Of a stretch of DNA of 64,000 nucleotides, positions 16,191 through 24,902 are shown piece by piece. This DNA comes from Virgibacillus litoralis (lineage in GTDB: Bacteria > Bacillota > Bacilli > Bacillales > Amphibacillaceae): the NCBI RefSeq assembly GCF_017873675.1, contig NZ_JAGGKK010000001.1, forward strand, positions 372,001 through 436,000, written 5' to 3'. The notes beneath the pieces were generated by a model. The model was not told where the DNA came from, searched no databases, and worked only from the letters and a program-made list of their open reading frames with translations. The position numbers and the translations under genes were made by a program. Within the stretch, counting starts at the first letter, position 1; every line of letters starts with the position of its first letter.

Positions 16191-17312
16191 ATGGCAGATA
16201 AAAGTATCGAAACCAAATTAGCACAACTAGGCAATAATAGTGATAAAACGACAGGTGCAGTGAACCCGCCAATCTATTTATCAACAGCATTCCAACATGA
16301 AGGAATTGGCAAATCCACTGGATTCGACTACACGCGTACAAAAAATCCGACGCGAGCTATCTTGGAAGAAGGAATTGCAAAGCTGGAGGCCGGTGATAGC
16401 GGCTATGCCTGCAGTTCTGGAATGGCAGCCATTCAGTTAGTACTTTCTCTTTTCCGTTCCGGTGATGAAATCATTGTTCCTGAAGACATTTATGGTGGTA
16501 CATACCGTTTACTTCAGCATTACGATGATGTCTATGATATAAAGACAACCTATTCGGAGTTTAAAGATGTTGACGTGACAGAGAATTTAATCACACCAAA
16601 AACGAGAGCATTATTCATTGAAACACCAACAAACCCGTTAATGCAGGAAATAGATATCAAGGAATATGCAGCACTTGCTAATAGACATGATCTGTTACTC
16701 ATAGTTGACAACACATTTCTTACTCCTTATTTCCAGCGGCCGCTTGAACTTGGCGCTGATATTGTTGTTCACAGTGCCACTAAATTCATTGGCGGACACA
16801 ATGATGTTCTCGCAGGCTTAGTCGTTGCAAAAGGAGAGGCAATCTGCGAAAAACTTGCAACAATCCATAATGCTTCAGGTGCTGTTTTGTCTCCTTTTGA
16901 TTCATGGCTTATTATTAGAGGCCTCAAAACACTTGCACTAAGGATGAAGCAGCACGATGAAAACACCCGTAAAATAGCGAATTATTTAGCAAATGAACCG
17001 GGGGTTACTGACGTATTGTATTCAGGTAAAGGCGGCATTCTTTCATTCCGTCTTCAGAAAGCAGATTGGGTTGAACCCTTTTTAGAACGCCTTGAATTGA
17101 TTACTTTTGCAGAAAGCCTTGGCGGGGTTGAAAGTTTTATTACGTATCCTGCAACACAGACCCACGCAGAGATACCGGAAGAAGAACGAACACTCCGCGG
17201 AATCGATAACCGGTTATTACGGTTTTCTGTTGGCATTGAACAAGCAGAGGATCTAATTTCAGATTTGAAACAAGTACTTTCATCATTGAAAAAGGGGGAA
17301 GCAAAGGAATGA
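16191..17312 (+). CDS. metI: Cystathionine gamma-synthase / O-acetylhomoserine thiolyase
   Basis: A 373-residue PLP enzyme of the Cys/Met metabolism family; the length equals B. subtilis MetI. It joins an activated homoserine to cysteine (or sulfide). YTRTKNPTR, SSGMAAIQ and IETPTNP are family blocks, D173 in IVDNTF contacts the cofactor, and K198 in VHSATKFIGGHND should form the Schiff base. ATG 16191 follows AAAGG at 9 nt; the longer frame from 16110 would read through the S-box and its terminator and is rejected. The stop overlaps metC as ATGA. Confidence 0.95.
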   Translation: MADKSIETKLAQLGNNSDKTTGAVNPPIYLSTAFQHEGIGKSTGFDYTRTKNPTRAILEEGIAKLEAGDSGYACSSGMAAIQLVLSLFRSGDEIIVPEDIYGGTYRLLQHYDDVYDIKTTYSEFKDVDVTENLITPKTRALFIETPTNPLMQEIDIKEYAALANRHDLLLIVDNTFLTPYFQRPLELGADIVVHSATKFIGGHNDVLAGLVVAKGEAICEKLATIHNASGAVLSPFDSWLIIRGLKTLALRMKQHDENTRKIANYLANEPGVTDVLYSGKGGILSFRLQKADWVEPFLERLELITFAESLGGVESFITYPATQTHAEIPEEERTLRGIDNRLLRFSVGIEQAEDLISDLKQVLSSLKKGEAKE

Positions 17313-18517
17313 GTAATAACAAGAATCAATTAGAAACAGAACTAATTCATGCTCCATCAAATTCGGACGTTGAACAGAGAACAGGTGCCGTTAATGTACC
17401 CATTTATCTGTCATCAACCTATCACCAGGGATCCTTTGATGGGTTTGGACCATTTGATTATAGCCGTTCAGGAAATCCGACAAGGCAAGCACTGGAAGAA
17501 AAAATAGCCCAATTAGAGGAAGGTGCCCGCGGCTTAGCATTTGCTTCTGGAATGTCTGCCATCTCGTCAGCTTTCATGCTGCTTTCCGCTGGTGACCATG
17601 TTCTAGTTTCAACGGATGTGTACGGCGGTACTTACCGATTTGTAACCGAAGTACTTACCAAATTTAAAATTGATCACACTTTTGCAGATATGACAAACCT
17701 GACTGAGGTTAACGATGCAATTAAACCGAATACGAAAGTCATCTATATCGAAACACCGTCAAATCCATGTTTAAACATTACTGACATTAGGGGCATCGTA
17801 AAAATTGCTAAGGCGAATGACTGCCTGACTTTTCTCGACAATACTTTCATGACACCACTTTACCAGAAACCGATTAACCTTGGTGTGGATATTGTGCTCC
17901 ATAGTGCAACTAAATTTTTGTCTGGCCACAGTGACATTATTGCAGGTCTAGCTGTCACAAACACTGAAGAGCTTGGAGAAAGGTTGGCCTTTATTCAAAA
18001 TTCCTTCGGCTCCATACTAGGCGCTCAGGATTCCTATTTGTTAATTCAAGGCATCAAAACGTTAGGCTCCCGTCTTAAGCAATCATCTGAATCAGCACTA
18101 AAAATAGCTGCCTATTTAACTAATCATCCATTAATTAAGAACGTATTTTATCCTGGATTACCGAATCATCCAGGACATGACCTCCACAACAGCCAATCTA
18201 AAGGTTCAGGAGCAGTCCTGTCATTCGAAATAGAAGATTCAGTTGCAGCGAAAACATTTGTCGAAAAAATTCGCCTGCCAGTATTCGCCGTAAGTCTTGG
18301 AGCAGTAGAAACCATTCTTTCGTATCCGGCAACTATGTCTCATGCTGCAATGCCAAAGAAAGAAAGAGAAAAACGAGGGATTAGCGATGGATTATTCCGA
18401 TTTTCGGTCGGACTTGAACATGTGGATGATTTAATCGCAGATCTTGATCAGGCATTACAGGCTGCTTCGCAATTAGAAAACTTGGCATTCGCCAAGCCTT
18501 TGGGCGAATTGCCTTAG
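17309..18517 (+). CDS. metC: Cystathionine beta-lyase with repeat-encoded tail
   Basis: A 402-residue PLP enzyme that splits cystathionine into homocysteine, pyruvate and ammonia, the step after MetI. FDYSRSGNPTR, FASGMSAI and IETPSNPCL are family blocks, and K202 in LHSATKFLSGHSD binds PLP. It overlaps metI by 4 nt and is under the same S-box. The last 14 residues, LENLAFAKPLGELP, and the stop TAG come from a Rep-B copy starting at 18473. Without it the protein would be about 388 residues, near the B. subtilis length of 390. Confidence 0.95.
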   Translation: MSNNKNQLETELIHAPSNSDVEQRTGAVNVPIYLSSTYHQGSFDGFGPFDYSRSGNPTRQALEEKIAQLEEGARGLAFASGMSAISSAFMLLSAGDHVLVSTDVYGGTYRFVTEVLTKFKIDHTFADMTNLTEVNDAIKPNTKVIYIETPSNPCLNITDIRGIVKIAKANDCLTFLDNTFMTPLYQKPINLGVDIVLHSATKFLSGHSDIIAGLAVTNTEELGERLAFIQNSFGSILGAQDSYLLIQGIKTLGSRLKQSSESALKIAAYLTNHPLIKNVFYPGLPNHPGHDLHNSQSKGSGAVLSFEIEDSVAAKTFVEKIRLPVFAVSLGAVETILSYPATMSHAAMPKKEREKRGISDGLFRFSVGLEHVDDLIADLDQALQAASQLENLAFAKPLGELP

Positions 18518-18564
18518 TTGCACTTATGCAGTAAGAAAGGAGTTATACTTTCTTAACTGCCAAG
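18473..18564 (+). repeat. Rep-B, short complete copy
   Basis: A 92-bp copy from TTAGAAAACTTGGCATTCGC to CTTAACTGCCAAG. The left hairpin pairs GGCATTCGCC with GGGCGAATTGCC. The right hairpin pairs GCAGTAAGAAAG with CTTTCTTAACTGC. It lacks the ~65-bp insert of the long copies. Its first 45 bp are read as the end of metC. Confidence 0.9.
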
Positions 18565-18601
18565 TAAAGAATCCACATGTTGTCGGATAAAAATTAACAC
18601 T

Positions 18602-19047
18602 GTTTCCATGCTGCTCGCTCGAGTTTCCATGCTGCTCGCTCGAGTTCCAGTGCTGCTCGCTCGAGTTTCCATGCTGCTCGCTCGAGTTCCAGTGCTGCTC
18701 GCTCGAGTTTCCATGCTGCTCGCTCGAGTTTCCATGCTGCTCGCTCGAGTTTCCATGCTGCTCGCTCGAGTTTCCATGCTGCTCGCTCGAGTTCCAGTGC
18801 TGCTCGCTCGAGTTTCCATGCTGCTCGCTCGAGTTTCAGTGCTGCTCGCTCGAGTTTCCATGCTGCTCGCTCGAGTTTCCATGCTGCTCGCTCGAGTTTC
18901 AGTGCTGCTCGCTCGAGTTCCAGTGCTGCTCGCTCGAGTTCCCATGCTGCTCGCTCGAGTTTCAGTGCTGCTCGCTCGAGTTTCCATGCTGCTCGCTTGA
19001 GTTCCAGTGCTGCTCGCTCGAGTTCCAGCGCTGCTCGCTCATTCTTT
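18602..19047. repeat. 21-bp tandem repeat array, 21 copies
   Basis: GCTGCTCGCT recurs at 18610 and every 21 bp exactly to 19030, giving 21 units with no length change. The unit is GCTGCTCGCTCGAG plus seven variable bases (TTTCCAT, TTCCAGT, TTTCAGT or TTCCCAT); one unit has a C-to-T change. CTCGAG is palindromic. As 21 is a multiple of three, long frames are open on both strands and encode heptad-like peptides. I see no ribosome site for them. Its base composition is much higher in GC than its surroundings. Confidence 0.9.
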
Positions 19048-19058
19048 ATCAAGCCTAT

Positions 19059-19616
19059 TTAATAAAAATCCTCCCCACTTACCTTTGAAACAGCTTTACA
19101 AAACTTCGCCCACTTCTTTGGATAATGATTGCTGCCAATCTTAATTTCACAGTGTGTATCATATTCGATAGTTAACCGCCAATATGAACCGTCCAAAACA
19201 CCATCATGGTTGTACTCCTCTGCCCAGTTAACAAAATCACATTTATATAATTCAGCTAGAAACCATTCATTACTTTCCTCACTCATAGTGGCTATTTGAT
19301 CAAATTCGTTAAATTCTCCAAACACAAGCGCACTGCGAACACGTCTATCCTTCAGATCAATCCACACTCTCTGAACAGAACCATAATCCATATACCCACC
19401 ACTCTGTACATCAATAATCCGAATTCGCTCATAAATTTGTCGTCCTCTGTACTTTTTCCATTCATGACCGCAATCCTTGCACTTATATTTAGCATTACCA
19501 ATAGTGACCGGCTGAAATGGTGCAGGTTCCATCTGCTTGTATTCCTGTCTAATGTCATATGTGTCTTTTGATTTGCACTTCGGACAAACAGGCGAAACAA
19601 TCCGGTACTCATTCAT
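19059..19616 (-). CDS. Zinc-ribbon hypothetical protein
   Basis: A 185-residue soluble protein. CPKC near residue 11 and CKDC near residue 48 make a zinc ribbon (CPKCKSKDTYD ... YKCKDCGHEW). The rest (RIRIIDVQSGGYMDYGSVQRVW onward) is a mixed alpha/beta domain that I do not recognise; WRLTIEYDTHCEIKIGSNHYPK recurs in small Bacillus proteins. ATG 19616 has GAGGAGAG upstream; the frame to 19649 has no ribosome site. The tandem array starts 12 bp beyond its stop. Confidence 0.6.
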   Translation of the reverse strand: MNEYRIVSPVCPKCKSKDTYDIRQEYKQMEPAPFQPVTIGNAKYKCKDCGHEWKKYRGRQIYERIRIIDVQSGGYMDYGSVQRVWIDLKDRRVRSALVFGEFNEFDQIATMSEESNEWFLAELYKCDFVNWAEEYNHDGVLDGSYWRLTIEYDTHCEIKIGSNHYPKKWAKFCKAVSKVSGEDFY

Positions 19617-19753
19617 AGAATTCTCTCCTCTGTCTATTGACGCCGCCAATAAGATAACGACACTTTTTACGCATTTTACATTTTTTGTAATTAATATAAA
19701 AACGTCGTTTAATCAATACTATAACTAAATATGAAATTCTGGAGGACTTAACA

Positions 19754-20752
19754 GTGGAACACGATACAAAATTAACAGCTGGTGAAGTTGCAAATTTATG
19801 GACTTCCTATATGCATGACAGTATGTGTATTTCCGTCTTTGATCATTTTTTAGAAAATGTACATGATGAGGAAATTAAGAATACGTTAGAATTTGCTAAA
19901 GAATTATCGGCATCTCATTTACCAAAAATTGAAGAAATTTTTAAAAAAGAAGAAATAGCCACTCCTCAAGGATTTACAGATAAAGACATTTACAAAGCGC
20001 CCCGACTCTTCACAGATGTTTTTTATCTTCGTTATCTGGAATGTATGTCGCGAAATGGGCTTATAGCAAATAGCTTGTGTTTAGGGACCGCATATCGTGA
20101 GGATATAAAGACAATTTATCAAACAATTATAAATGAAGCTGAAGAATTATATAACCGAACCAACAATCTGTTGAAAGAAAAAGGAGCTTTAGTTCGTACT
20201 CCAGTAATCCACTATCCACAGAAAGTTACGTATGTACAGGACGAAAGTTTTGTCGGTGGCACATTTTCCTTTACTAAACGGCCACTCTTAGCAATTGAAG
20301 TAGCACACATAGCAAACAATATTGAGTCGAGTCAAATATATAAAGCCCTTATTATGGGTTTTTCACAAGTTGCAGAAAGTGATAAAGTAAGAAAACACTT
20401 ACGAGAAAGCATAAATGACACGGATAAATTTATTGATGATCTAAAAGAATATCTGGAACATGCTGAAATTGCCGCTCCCATGACATCAGATGATTCGATT
20501 ACTAATTCTACTACCTCACCTTTTTCAGACAAACTTATGATGTTTATTATATCAACTTTAAATGGATTTTCCATTTCCTTGGTTGGTACGTCTTTAGGTG
20601 CGAGCGCTAGAAGCGATTTGTCTATAAATTATGTGAAGTTTGTATCTCATCTATCCAAATTCGCATTAGAAGGAACAAAATTAATGATTGAAAAAGGATG
20701 GTTAGAGAGACCCCCGCAAACTTTAGATCGAAATAATCTTATGAGAAAGTGA
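19754..20752 (+). CDS. DUF3231 protein (two CoatF-like helical bundles)
   Basis: A 332-residue, mostly helical protein. The start KLTAGEVANLWTSYMHDSM and the second half FTKRPLLAIEVAHIANNIESS are two copies of one four-helix unit, as usual for DUF3231. The fold resembles spore-coat CotF and ferritin-like bundles, but the role is unknown. GTG start at 19754 with CTGGAGGA 9 nt upstream. A paralogue of similar length lies at 28178-29167 on the other strand. Confidence 0.85.
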   Translation: MEHDTKLTAGEVANLWTSYMHDSMCISVFDHFLENVHDEEIKNTLEFAKELSASHLPKIEEIFKKEEIATPQGFTDKDIYKAPRLFTDVFYLRYLECMSRNGLIANSLCLGTAYREDIKTIYQTIINEAEELYNRTNNLLKEKGALVRTPVIHYPQKVTYVQDESFVGGTFSFTKRPLLAIEVAHIANNIESSQIYKALIMGFSQVAESDKVRKHLRESINDTDKFIDDLKEYLEHAEIAAPMTSDDSITNSTTSPFSDKLMMFIISTLNGFSISLVGTSLGASARSDLSINYVKFVSHLSKFALEGTKLMIEKGWLERPPQTLDRNNLMRK

Positions 20753-20915
20753 ACTTCTAACATTCTCCATTTTTGCTGATGTCATTGTGTTTCCCTGCTC
20801 CTGGTACGGATTATTATTTATTATTCCGTTTTGTTTGGATATACTTTTATGTCAATAACTGCATTAAAGACTGCTAGGATCATAAAAAAAAAATAGACCC
20901 ACATGGCTGGGGCGA

Positions 20916-21207
20916 CTAAATATTTAGTATGATTAAAATAATTAATAAGCTAAAGTTGGGGACACCAATTATTAGTAATTTTTTAACCCATTTATTTTTG
21001 TCCTGTCTATCTTTTTTGGTCTCAGTATGATAATTAGCTCTGTTTCTGTCACCATCAACAAAAGCACCTGTTAACAAACCTGATAATACTAAGGGAATAA
21101 CTGCCGCTGCAGCTATAAGTTTAAAAAATAAGTTCCAGTCACCAGTGATGACGCCGACCATCAGGGCAATAATTGTAAAAGATTACACCAATACCCAGAT
21201 ATTTCAA
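20916..21207 (-). pseudogene. DUF5316-like membrane protein, frameshifted near the start
   Basis: The main open part encodes MVGVITGDWNLFFKLIAAA and GAFVDGDRNRANYHTETKKDR, a pattern I associate with DUF5316 small membrane proteins (three helices, about 95 residues). A matching N-terminus, LKYLGIGVI, lies in another frame. It begins at TTG 21207 with AAGGAGGGG 8 nt upstream. The frames join if one T is removed from the TTTT run at 21177-21180. So this is either a recent frameshift or a sequencing error. The intact protein would have about 97 residues. Confidence 0.6.
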
Positions 21208-21230
21208 CAACCTAACCCCTCCTTTTTTAA

Positions 21231-21788
21231 TTATCGGTATTTAGCATGAGTAGGGTTAAATAAATCCTCTTCTGTATTTCTAACAATTGAGAAGTTTTCT
21301 ACATTATCATGACCATGAAGCGTTTCATTGTGATGAAGGATTATCTGTTGTGCAGTTAGGTTATCGGAGTCAGAGGTAGAATGTCCATCTCCAACTAACG
21401 TAACATCAAAATGATTGACCGTCGCTGTCCTGACAGCCGTATCGATACAATGTTCTGTCTTACATCCCATTATTACAAGATGCTCTACGTTGTTCTCATT
21501 TAAATGATTGAGTAATGGAGTACCGTGAAATGAATTTGTAGCGGCTTTATCAAATACATCAGCAGTGGATGGAACTTTAATGCTTTTATGTATTTGAAAT
21601 CCAGGACCTTCTCCATTCGAAACATCTAAATCTCTTATAAAAATAACGGAAACACCCGCCTCTAAGGCCTTTTCAATAACAGTATTAATGTTATTAACGA
21701 CTTTCTCCTTATCAAAAACTTCGCGTTCCTCACTACTGCCTTCCATCAAATCCTGTTGAGCATCAATTACCAGTAAAGTTTGCTTCAA
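21231..21788 (-). CDS. Isochorismatase-like cysteine hydrolase
   Basis: A 185-residue enzyme. D9 in LLVIDAQQDLM, a lysine in the middle region (DKAATNSFHGTPL) and Cys in MGCKTEHCIDTAVRTA form the family's D-K-C triad. The C-terminal LVGDGHSTSDSDNLTAQQII is the usual closing region. The family includes nicotinamidases and other amidohydrolases; the substrate is open. The start is TTG 21788 with AAAGGAGGAG upstream; the frame to 21827 includes the ribosome site and part of Rep-B and is rejected. Confidence 0.85.
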   Translation of the reverse strand: MKQTLLVIDAQQDLMEGSSEEREVFDKEKVVNNINTVIEKALEAGVSVIFIRDLDVSNGEGPGFQIHKSIKVPSTADVFDKAATNSFHGTPLLNHLNENNVEHLVIMGCKTEHCIDTAVRTATVNHFDVTLVGDGHSTSDSDNLTAQQIILHHNETLHGHDNVENFSIVRNTEEDLFNPTHAKYR

Positions 21789-21811
21789 AAGCGTTCTCCT
21801 CCTTTGGACTA

Positions 21812-21875
21812 TTAGAAAACATGGCATTCGTTAAATAATTCTTATGCAAGCCTATTTTGCTTTCCTAACGGCTAA
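21812..21875 (+). repeat. Rep-B, truncated copy
   Basis: It starts TTAGAAAACATGGCATTCGT and keeps part of the long-form insert (ATTCTTATGCAAGCCTATTTTGC). It then jumps to TTTCCTAACGGCTAAAAA, the right end. The middle is deleted. The stop codon of the minus-strand gene at 21872 lies in its final CTA. Confidence 0.75.
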
Positions 21876-22183
21876 AAATACGTAATAACCATCAGGACTA
21901 AACTAAAAACAGTATATAGAAGCGAACCATAAAATACGACACCCACATCTATTTTCATTTCTTCGCTTTTTTGAATTTTCCAGTTTGATTCACTTGCTTC
22001 AAAAGTTGCTGCTTTTGATAACGCTCCTCCACTACTATTAAAAAAGTAAATGATAATCGTTATCCCAAGACCAATTAAAAAACTCCATTCACTATATGAA
22101 AAAGAAATTATTACACTAGCAGCCCATATAATTAGTCCGATAACGATTGAAGACAATAATGAAAAGCCAATAACCTTCTTCAC
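21872..22183 (-). CDS. Small membrane protein of unknown function
   Basis: A 103-residue protein with three hydrophobic helices (about 3-22, 26-46 and 80-102) and a short charged loop KAATFEASESNWKIQKSEE between the second and third. I do not recognise the family. I chose GTG 22183, which follows AAGGAGGGGG at 6 nt; upstream codons in the frame have no ribosome site. The TAG stop is provided by the end of a Rep-B copy. Confidence 0.55.
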   Translation of the reverse strand: MKKVIGFSLLSSIVIGLIIWAASVIISFSYSEWSFLIGLGITIIIYFFNSSGGALSKAATFEASESNWKIQKSEEMKIDVGVVFYGSLLYTVFSLVLMVITYF

Positions 22184-22290
22184 ACATACCCCCTCCTTCT
22201 CTTTATTCCTACGAAGCATAAGCAAAAAGGTTTCAATTATACAGAATCTTCTTTAAAAACAGGTCAAGCCTATCGATGCAATTTGACAGC

Positions 22291-22605
22291 CTACTCTGCT
22301 GTTCTATCACGATAGACGAACAGGGTAATTACATTTAAAATGATAGTAACGATAACAAGAACTGCTGAGACGAATGCCACTGCACCGGTTGTGTCCATAA
22401 GAGCAGACCAATCCTCAATTTTCACCAGATGATTAGTATAGAAAATCTGGAAAATTAACGAAATAGCACAAGCACTTATGCTCATCACAGAAAGAACGAC
22501 CCAATTCCTATGGTTACCTTTTTTATTTCGCATGAGATTGATAGCTGGAAGTATCCAAGCAATTAGCCCGAGCACGAGGCTGCCAACATTAAGCCAGCTT
22601 ATCAT
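22291..22605 (-). CDS. Small membrane protein of unknown function
   Basis: A 104-residue protein with three or four hydrophobic segments: SWLNVGSLVLGLIAWILPAI, VVLSVMSISACAISLIFQIF and a long one from GAVAFVSAVLV onward. A charged loop (RNKKGNHRN) joins the first two. I do not recognise a named family with confidence. GGGGGTTAGATATG is the start context. Single gene. Confidence 0.6.
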   Translation of the reverse strand: MISWLNVGSLVLGLIAWILPAINLMRNKKGNHRNWVVLSVMSISACAISLIFQIFYTNHLVKIEDWSALMDTTGAVAFVSAVLVIVTIILNVITLFVYRDRTAE

Positions 22606-22659
22606 ATCTAACCCCCTTGTATTTTCAACATCTTCTTCCTCTTTCCCTTTTAGGCTTTT

Positions 22660-23508
22660 CTAAAAGTTTAATTCCATATTACTCACCTTTTTAGGGTTAT
22701 GAGCCTGCAGCCATTTTTCTGACTCACTTATCATCCAATTTCCCATATCATCTAAAAAAACAATTAATTCACATACATTTCCTACCGGGTTAATTGCATA
22801 TTGTAGTGCTTGTTCCATTTCAAATTCCTTCTCTGGATAATACGCAGAAAATATCTTGTACGCTGGGAATAAGTCTCTTGTGTATTGATTTTCTTTCTCT
22901 ATTACAAGTGCAAGCCCTGCCCTAACTATAATTTTCATAATCCAGCTGCAACAATCCAAAATATCTTCAAGATCGTCATTACCATCAAGATCTTCTTTTG
23001 CTTGTTCAATTTGGTTCTTTAGGTTAACAAGATGTTCGTTACCAAGTGTTTTATCTGCTTTATAATTAGGTAACTGAGCGCTTAAATCTTCCCCAAATAC
23101 ACATACACTATGGGTCTTAACCATAAAAGGAATGATTGAAAACGTAGTCGTTTCTACTATATCGTCAATGTGATAGAAACTAAATTCAACTCCATTTACA
23201 CAGCTAAATTTATTGTTTAATTCCTTTTCAACTTTGTCGATCCATCCATTGTCAATTTCATTAGTCACTTTATTTGTAATCGCTATTGTATCTAAGTCTG
23301 AGACACCATTTATCCCCAACCCACGAGGAACGGAACCTCTTATATATATACTATGTAAATCTGACCCCAAATGAACTTGGTAATATTCTGTTACTTCCTC
23401 AATTAGCCCTTTAAAATCAGGTTTAATCTTCTCAAAACTTGCATCATTTAAAATAGACCCATTCTCATCGGTTGGGCAAAAGCGTCCAATGTTTTTAATA
23501 TTAGTCAA
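22660..23508 (-). CDS. Nucleotidyltransferase-domain protein (Pol-beta fold)
   Basis: A 282-residue protein. IYIRGSVPRGLGINGVSDLD (about 54-73) is the GS-x10-DxD core of the DNA polymerase beta nucleotidyltransferase superfamily: GS anchors the NTP and D-L-D binds metal. The C-terminal half is helical (LEDILDCCSWIMKIIVRAGLAL), as in kanamycin- or aminoglycoside-nucleotidyltransferase-like proteins. It may modify a small molecule or a protein; the target is unknown. AAGGGGAGATAAG lies before the ATG. Confidence 0.8.
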   Translation of the reverse strand: MTNIKNIGRFCPTDENGSILNDASFEKIKPDFKGLIEEVTEYYQVHLGSDLHSIYIRGSVPRGLGINGVSDLDTIAITNKVTNEIDNGWIDKVEKELNNKFSCVNGVEFSFYHIDDIVETTTFSIIPFMVKTHSVCVFGEDLSAQLPNYKADKTLGNEHLVNLKNQIEQAKEDLDGNDDLEDILDCCSWIMKIIVRAGLALVIEKENQYTRDLFPAYKIFSAYYPEKEFEMEQALQYAINPVGNVCELIVFLDDMGNWMISESEKWLQAHNPKKVSNMELNF

Positions 23509-23564
23509 CTTATCTCCCCTTCATCTTATCAGTTAGTTAACTGCTCCTTAGCATGAAAACTACA

Positions 23565-24077
23565 TTATACAGTGGAATATACTTGTACATCTTGTCCGCG
23601 TAATACAATGTTTTTATCTAACTCCATCCCTATTTTATTCGCGATTTTTATAGAAGCCACATTATCAGGCTGAATCAGTGAAATAAACCTTTTCCTATCA
23701 AGTAGTTTACTTCCATATTCCAAGAGTGTCTTAGCCGATTCGGTTGCGTACCCTTTTCCCAAATGCTTACGAGATATCCAATAACCAATTTCCATTTCCT
23801 CATTACCTTCGATGGTTTGTGGTACTAAACCCGCGTGTCCAACTAAAGTTCTATCTTCCTTATCAACTAAAGCCAATAAACCCACATCTTCGCCAAATTC
23901 ATATGTACTGTATATCCAATTCAGAAAATCCTGTCCACTATTTATATCCTTTGTTTCTCCATTGCCAATAAACCTCACTACTTCTGGGTCTGACAATAAA
24001 GACATAAGAAATTCAAAATCATCATCAGTATATGGACGAAAAAACAGTCTTTCGGAGGTGATTGGCAAATTCAACAT
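23565..24077 (-). CDS. GNAT acetyltransferase (RimJ/RimL type)
   Basis: A 170-residue acetyltransferase. MLNLPITSERLFFRPYTDDD is the standard opening of the RimJ/RimL group, IGYWISRKHLGKGYATESAK carries the acetyl-CoA loop, and NVASIKIANKIGMELDKN is motif B. The longer frame begins at 24146 but has no ribosome site. I chose ATG 24077, the typical family start, although GGAAAGGA is only 2 nt away; the next codon TTG is another option. Substrate unknown. Confidence 0.82.
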   Translation of the reverse strand: MLNLPITSERLFFRPYTDDDFEFLMSLLSDPEVVRFIGNGETKDINSGQDFLNWIYSTYEFGEDVGLLALVDKEDRTLVGHAGLVPQTIEGNEEMEIGYWISRKHLGKGYATESAKTLLEYGSKLLDRKRFISLIQPDNVASIKIANKIGMELDKNIVLRGQDVQVYSTV

Positions 24078-24152
24078 TCCTTTCCACTTAAAGAATTGCG
24101 CCATTTCTAATGATAATGGAGTGTAGTATCTATTGCTACACTCCATTACTTT

Positions 24153-24575
24153 TTAGTTTTGAGCATCAGTTACAATAGTGAATGTTACGCCAAACTTGTC
24201 CATTAAATAACCTTGAGCGGGCGTAAAGGAGGTTTCCTCCAAAGGTCCGATGACTTTTCCGTCCTGTTGCAAGGCTTCAAAAATTTGTTTGGTTTTTTCC
24301 TCTTTACTCGTTGTCACATAGATAGCTGCTTGATTTCCTATTTGGCGAGAAAACCCCGGAGAATCGTAAATAGCAATATCTGTTTCACCAACTTTTAACC
24401 TTGCATGTGCCACAAGGTCCAAGATTTTTTCTGGGAATGACATTCCGGGAAACTCAGGAATCTCTCCATATGTTTGAATAGAAAGGACTTTCGCATCCAA
24501 TACTTCTTCATAAAATTGGATTGCTTCCTTGGCATTTCCATCAAACATCAAATGAGGGATAGCTCGTAATGTCAT
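24153..24575 (-). CDS. PhnB-like VOC family protein
   Basis: A 140-residue protein of the vicinal-oxygen-chelate (glyoxalase) fold. AIPHLMFDGNAKEAIQFYEEVL, MSFPEKILDLVAHARLKVG and GYLMDKFGVTFTI are the conserved blocks of the PhnB/YjdN (3-demethylubiquinone methyltransferase-like) group. These often bind a metal, but many have no known reaction. AAGGAGTTGACT precedes the ATG. It sits upstream of the GNAT gene on the same strand. Confidence 0.85.
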   Translation of the reverse strand: MTLRAIPHLMFDGNAKEAIQFYEEVLDAKVLSIQTYGEIPEFPGMSFPEKILDLVAHARLKVGETDIAIYDSPGFSRQIGNQAAIYVTTSKEEKTKQIFEALQQDGKVIGPLEETSFTPAQGYLMDKFGVTFTIVTDAQN

Positions 24576-24670
24576 AAACAGTCAACTCCTTATTTTATTA
24601 TCTAATTCTTTTTTTATAATAACATTTATTAATGATTTGATTTCTTCAGAATTGCTATCTTATTAGGGCG

Positions 24671-24892
24671 TTATCCTTGAATATTTTCTTCACTTTTATA
24701 TTCCAAAATGTCTCCAGGCTGACATTCTAAAGCCTTACATATTGCCTCTAACGTTGAAAGCCTGATTGCTTTTGCCTTTCCATTTTTCAAAATAGAAAGG
24801 TTTGCCATTGTTATTCCAACCCTCTCCGAAAGTTCTGTTACGCTCATTTTCCTTTTAGCCAGCATCACATCAATATTGATTATAATTCCCAT
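24671..24892 (-). CDS. XRE/Cro-type regulator (YozG-like)
   Basis: A 73-residue DNA-binding protein, almost only a helix-turn-helix: MSVTELSERVGITMANLSILKNGK and LSTLEAICKALECQPGDIL. Its pattern is the Cro/YozG group that pairs with DUF2975 membrane proteins. ATG 24892 follows GAGGTG at 6 nt. It starts 10 bp after the stop of the DUF2975 gene, so both form an operon. It probably controls that operon or nearby genes. Confidence 0.88.
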   Translation of the reverse strand: MGIIINIDVMLAKRKMSVTELSERVGITMANLSILKNGKAKAIRLSTLEAICKALECQPGDILEYKSEENIQG

Positions 24893-24902
24893 GTTATTCA
24901 CC

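Noticed and set aside
18553-19052. Long frames (144-152 codons) across the 21-bp tandem array on both strands
   Set aside because: They exist because the unit is 21 bp without stops. None has a ribosome site, and three frames are equally open.
20821-20904. 27-codon frame MWVYFFFMILAVFNAVIDIK, then VYPNKTE, downstream of the DUF5316-like gene
   Set aside because: It looks like a membrane peptide but has no ribosome site and crosses a T10 run. I could not support it as a gene.
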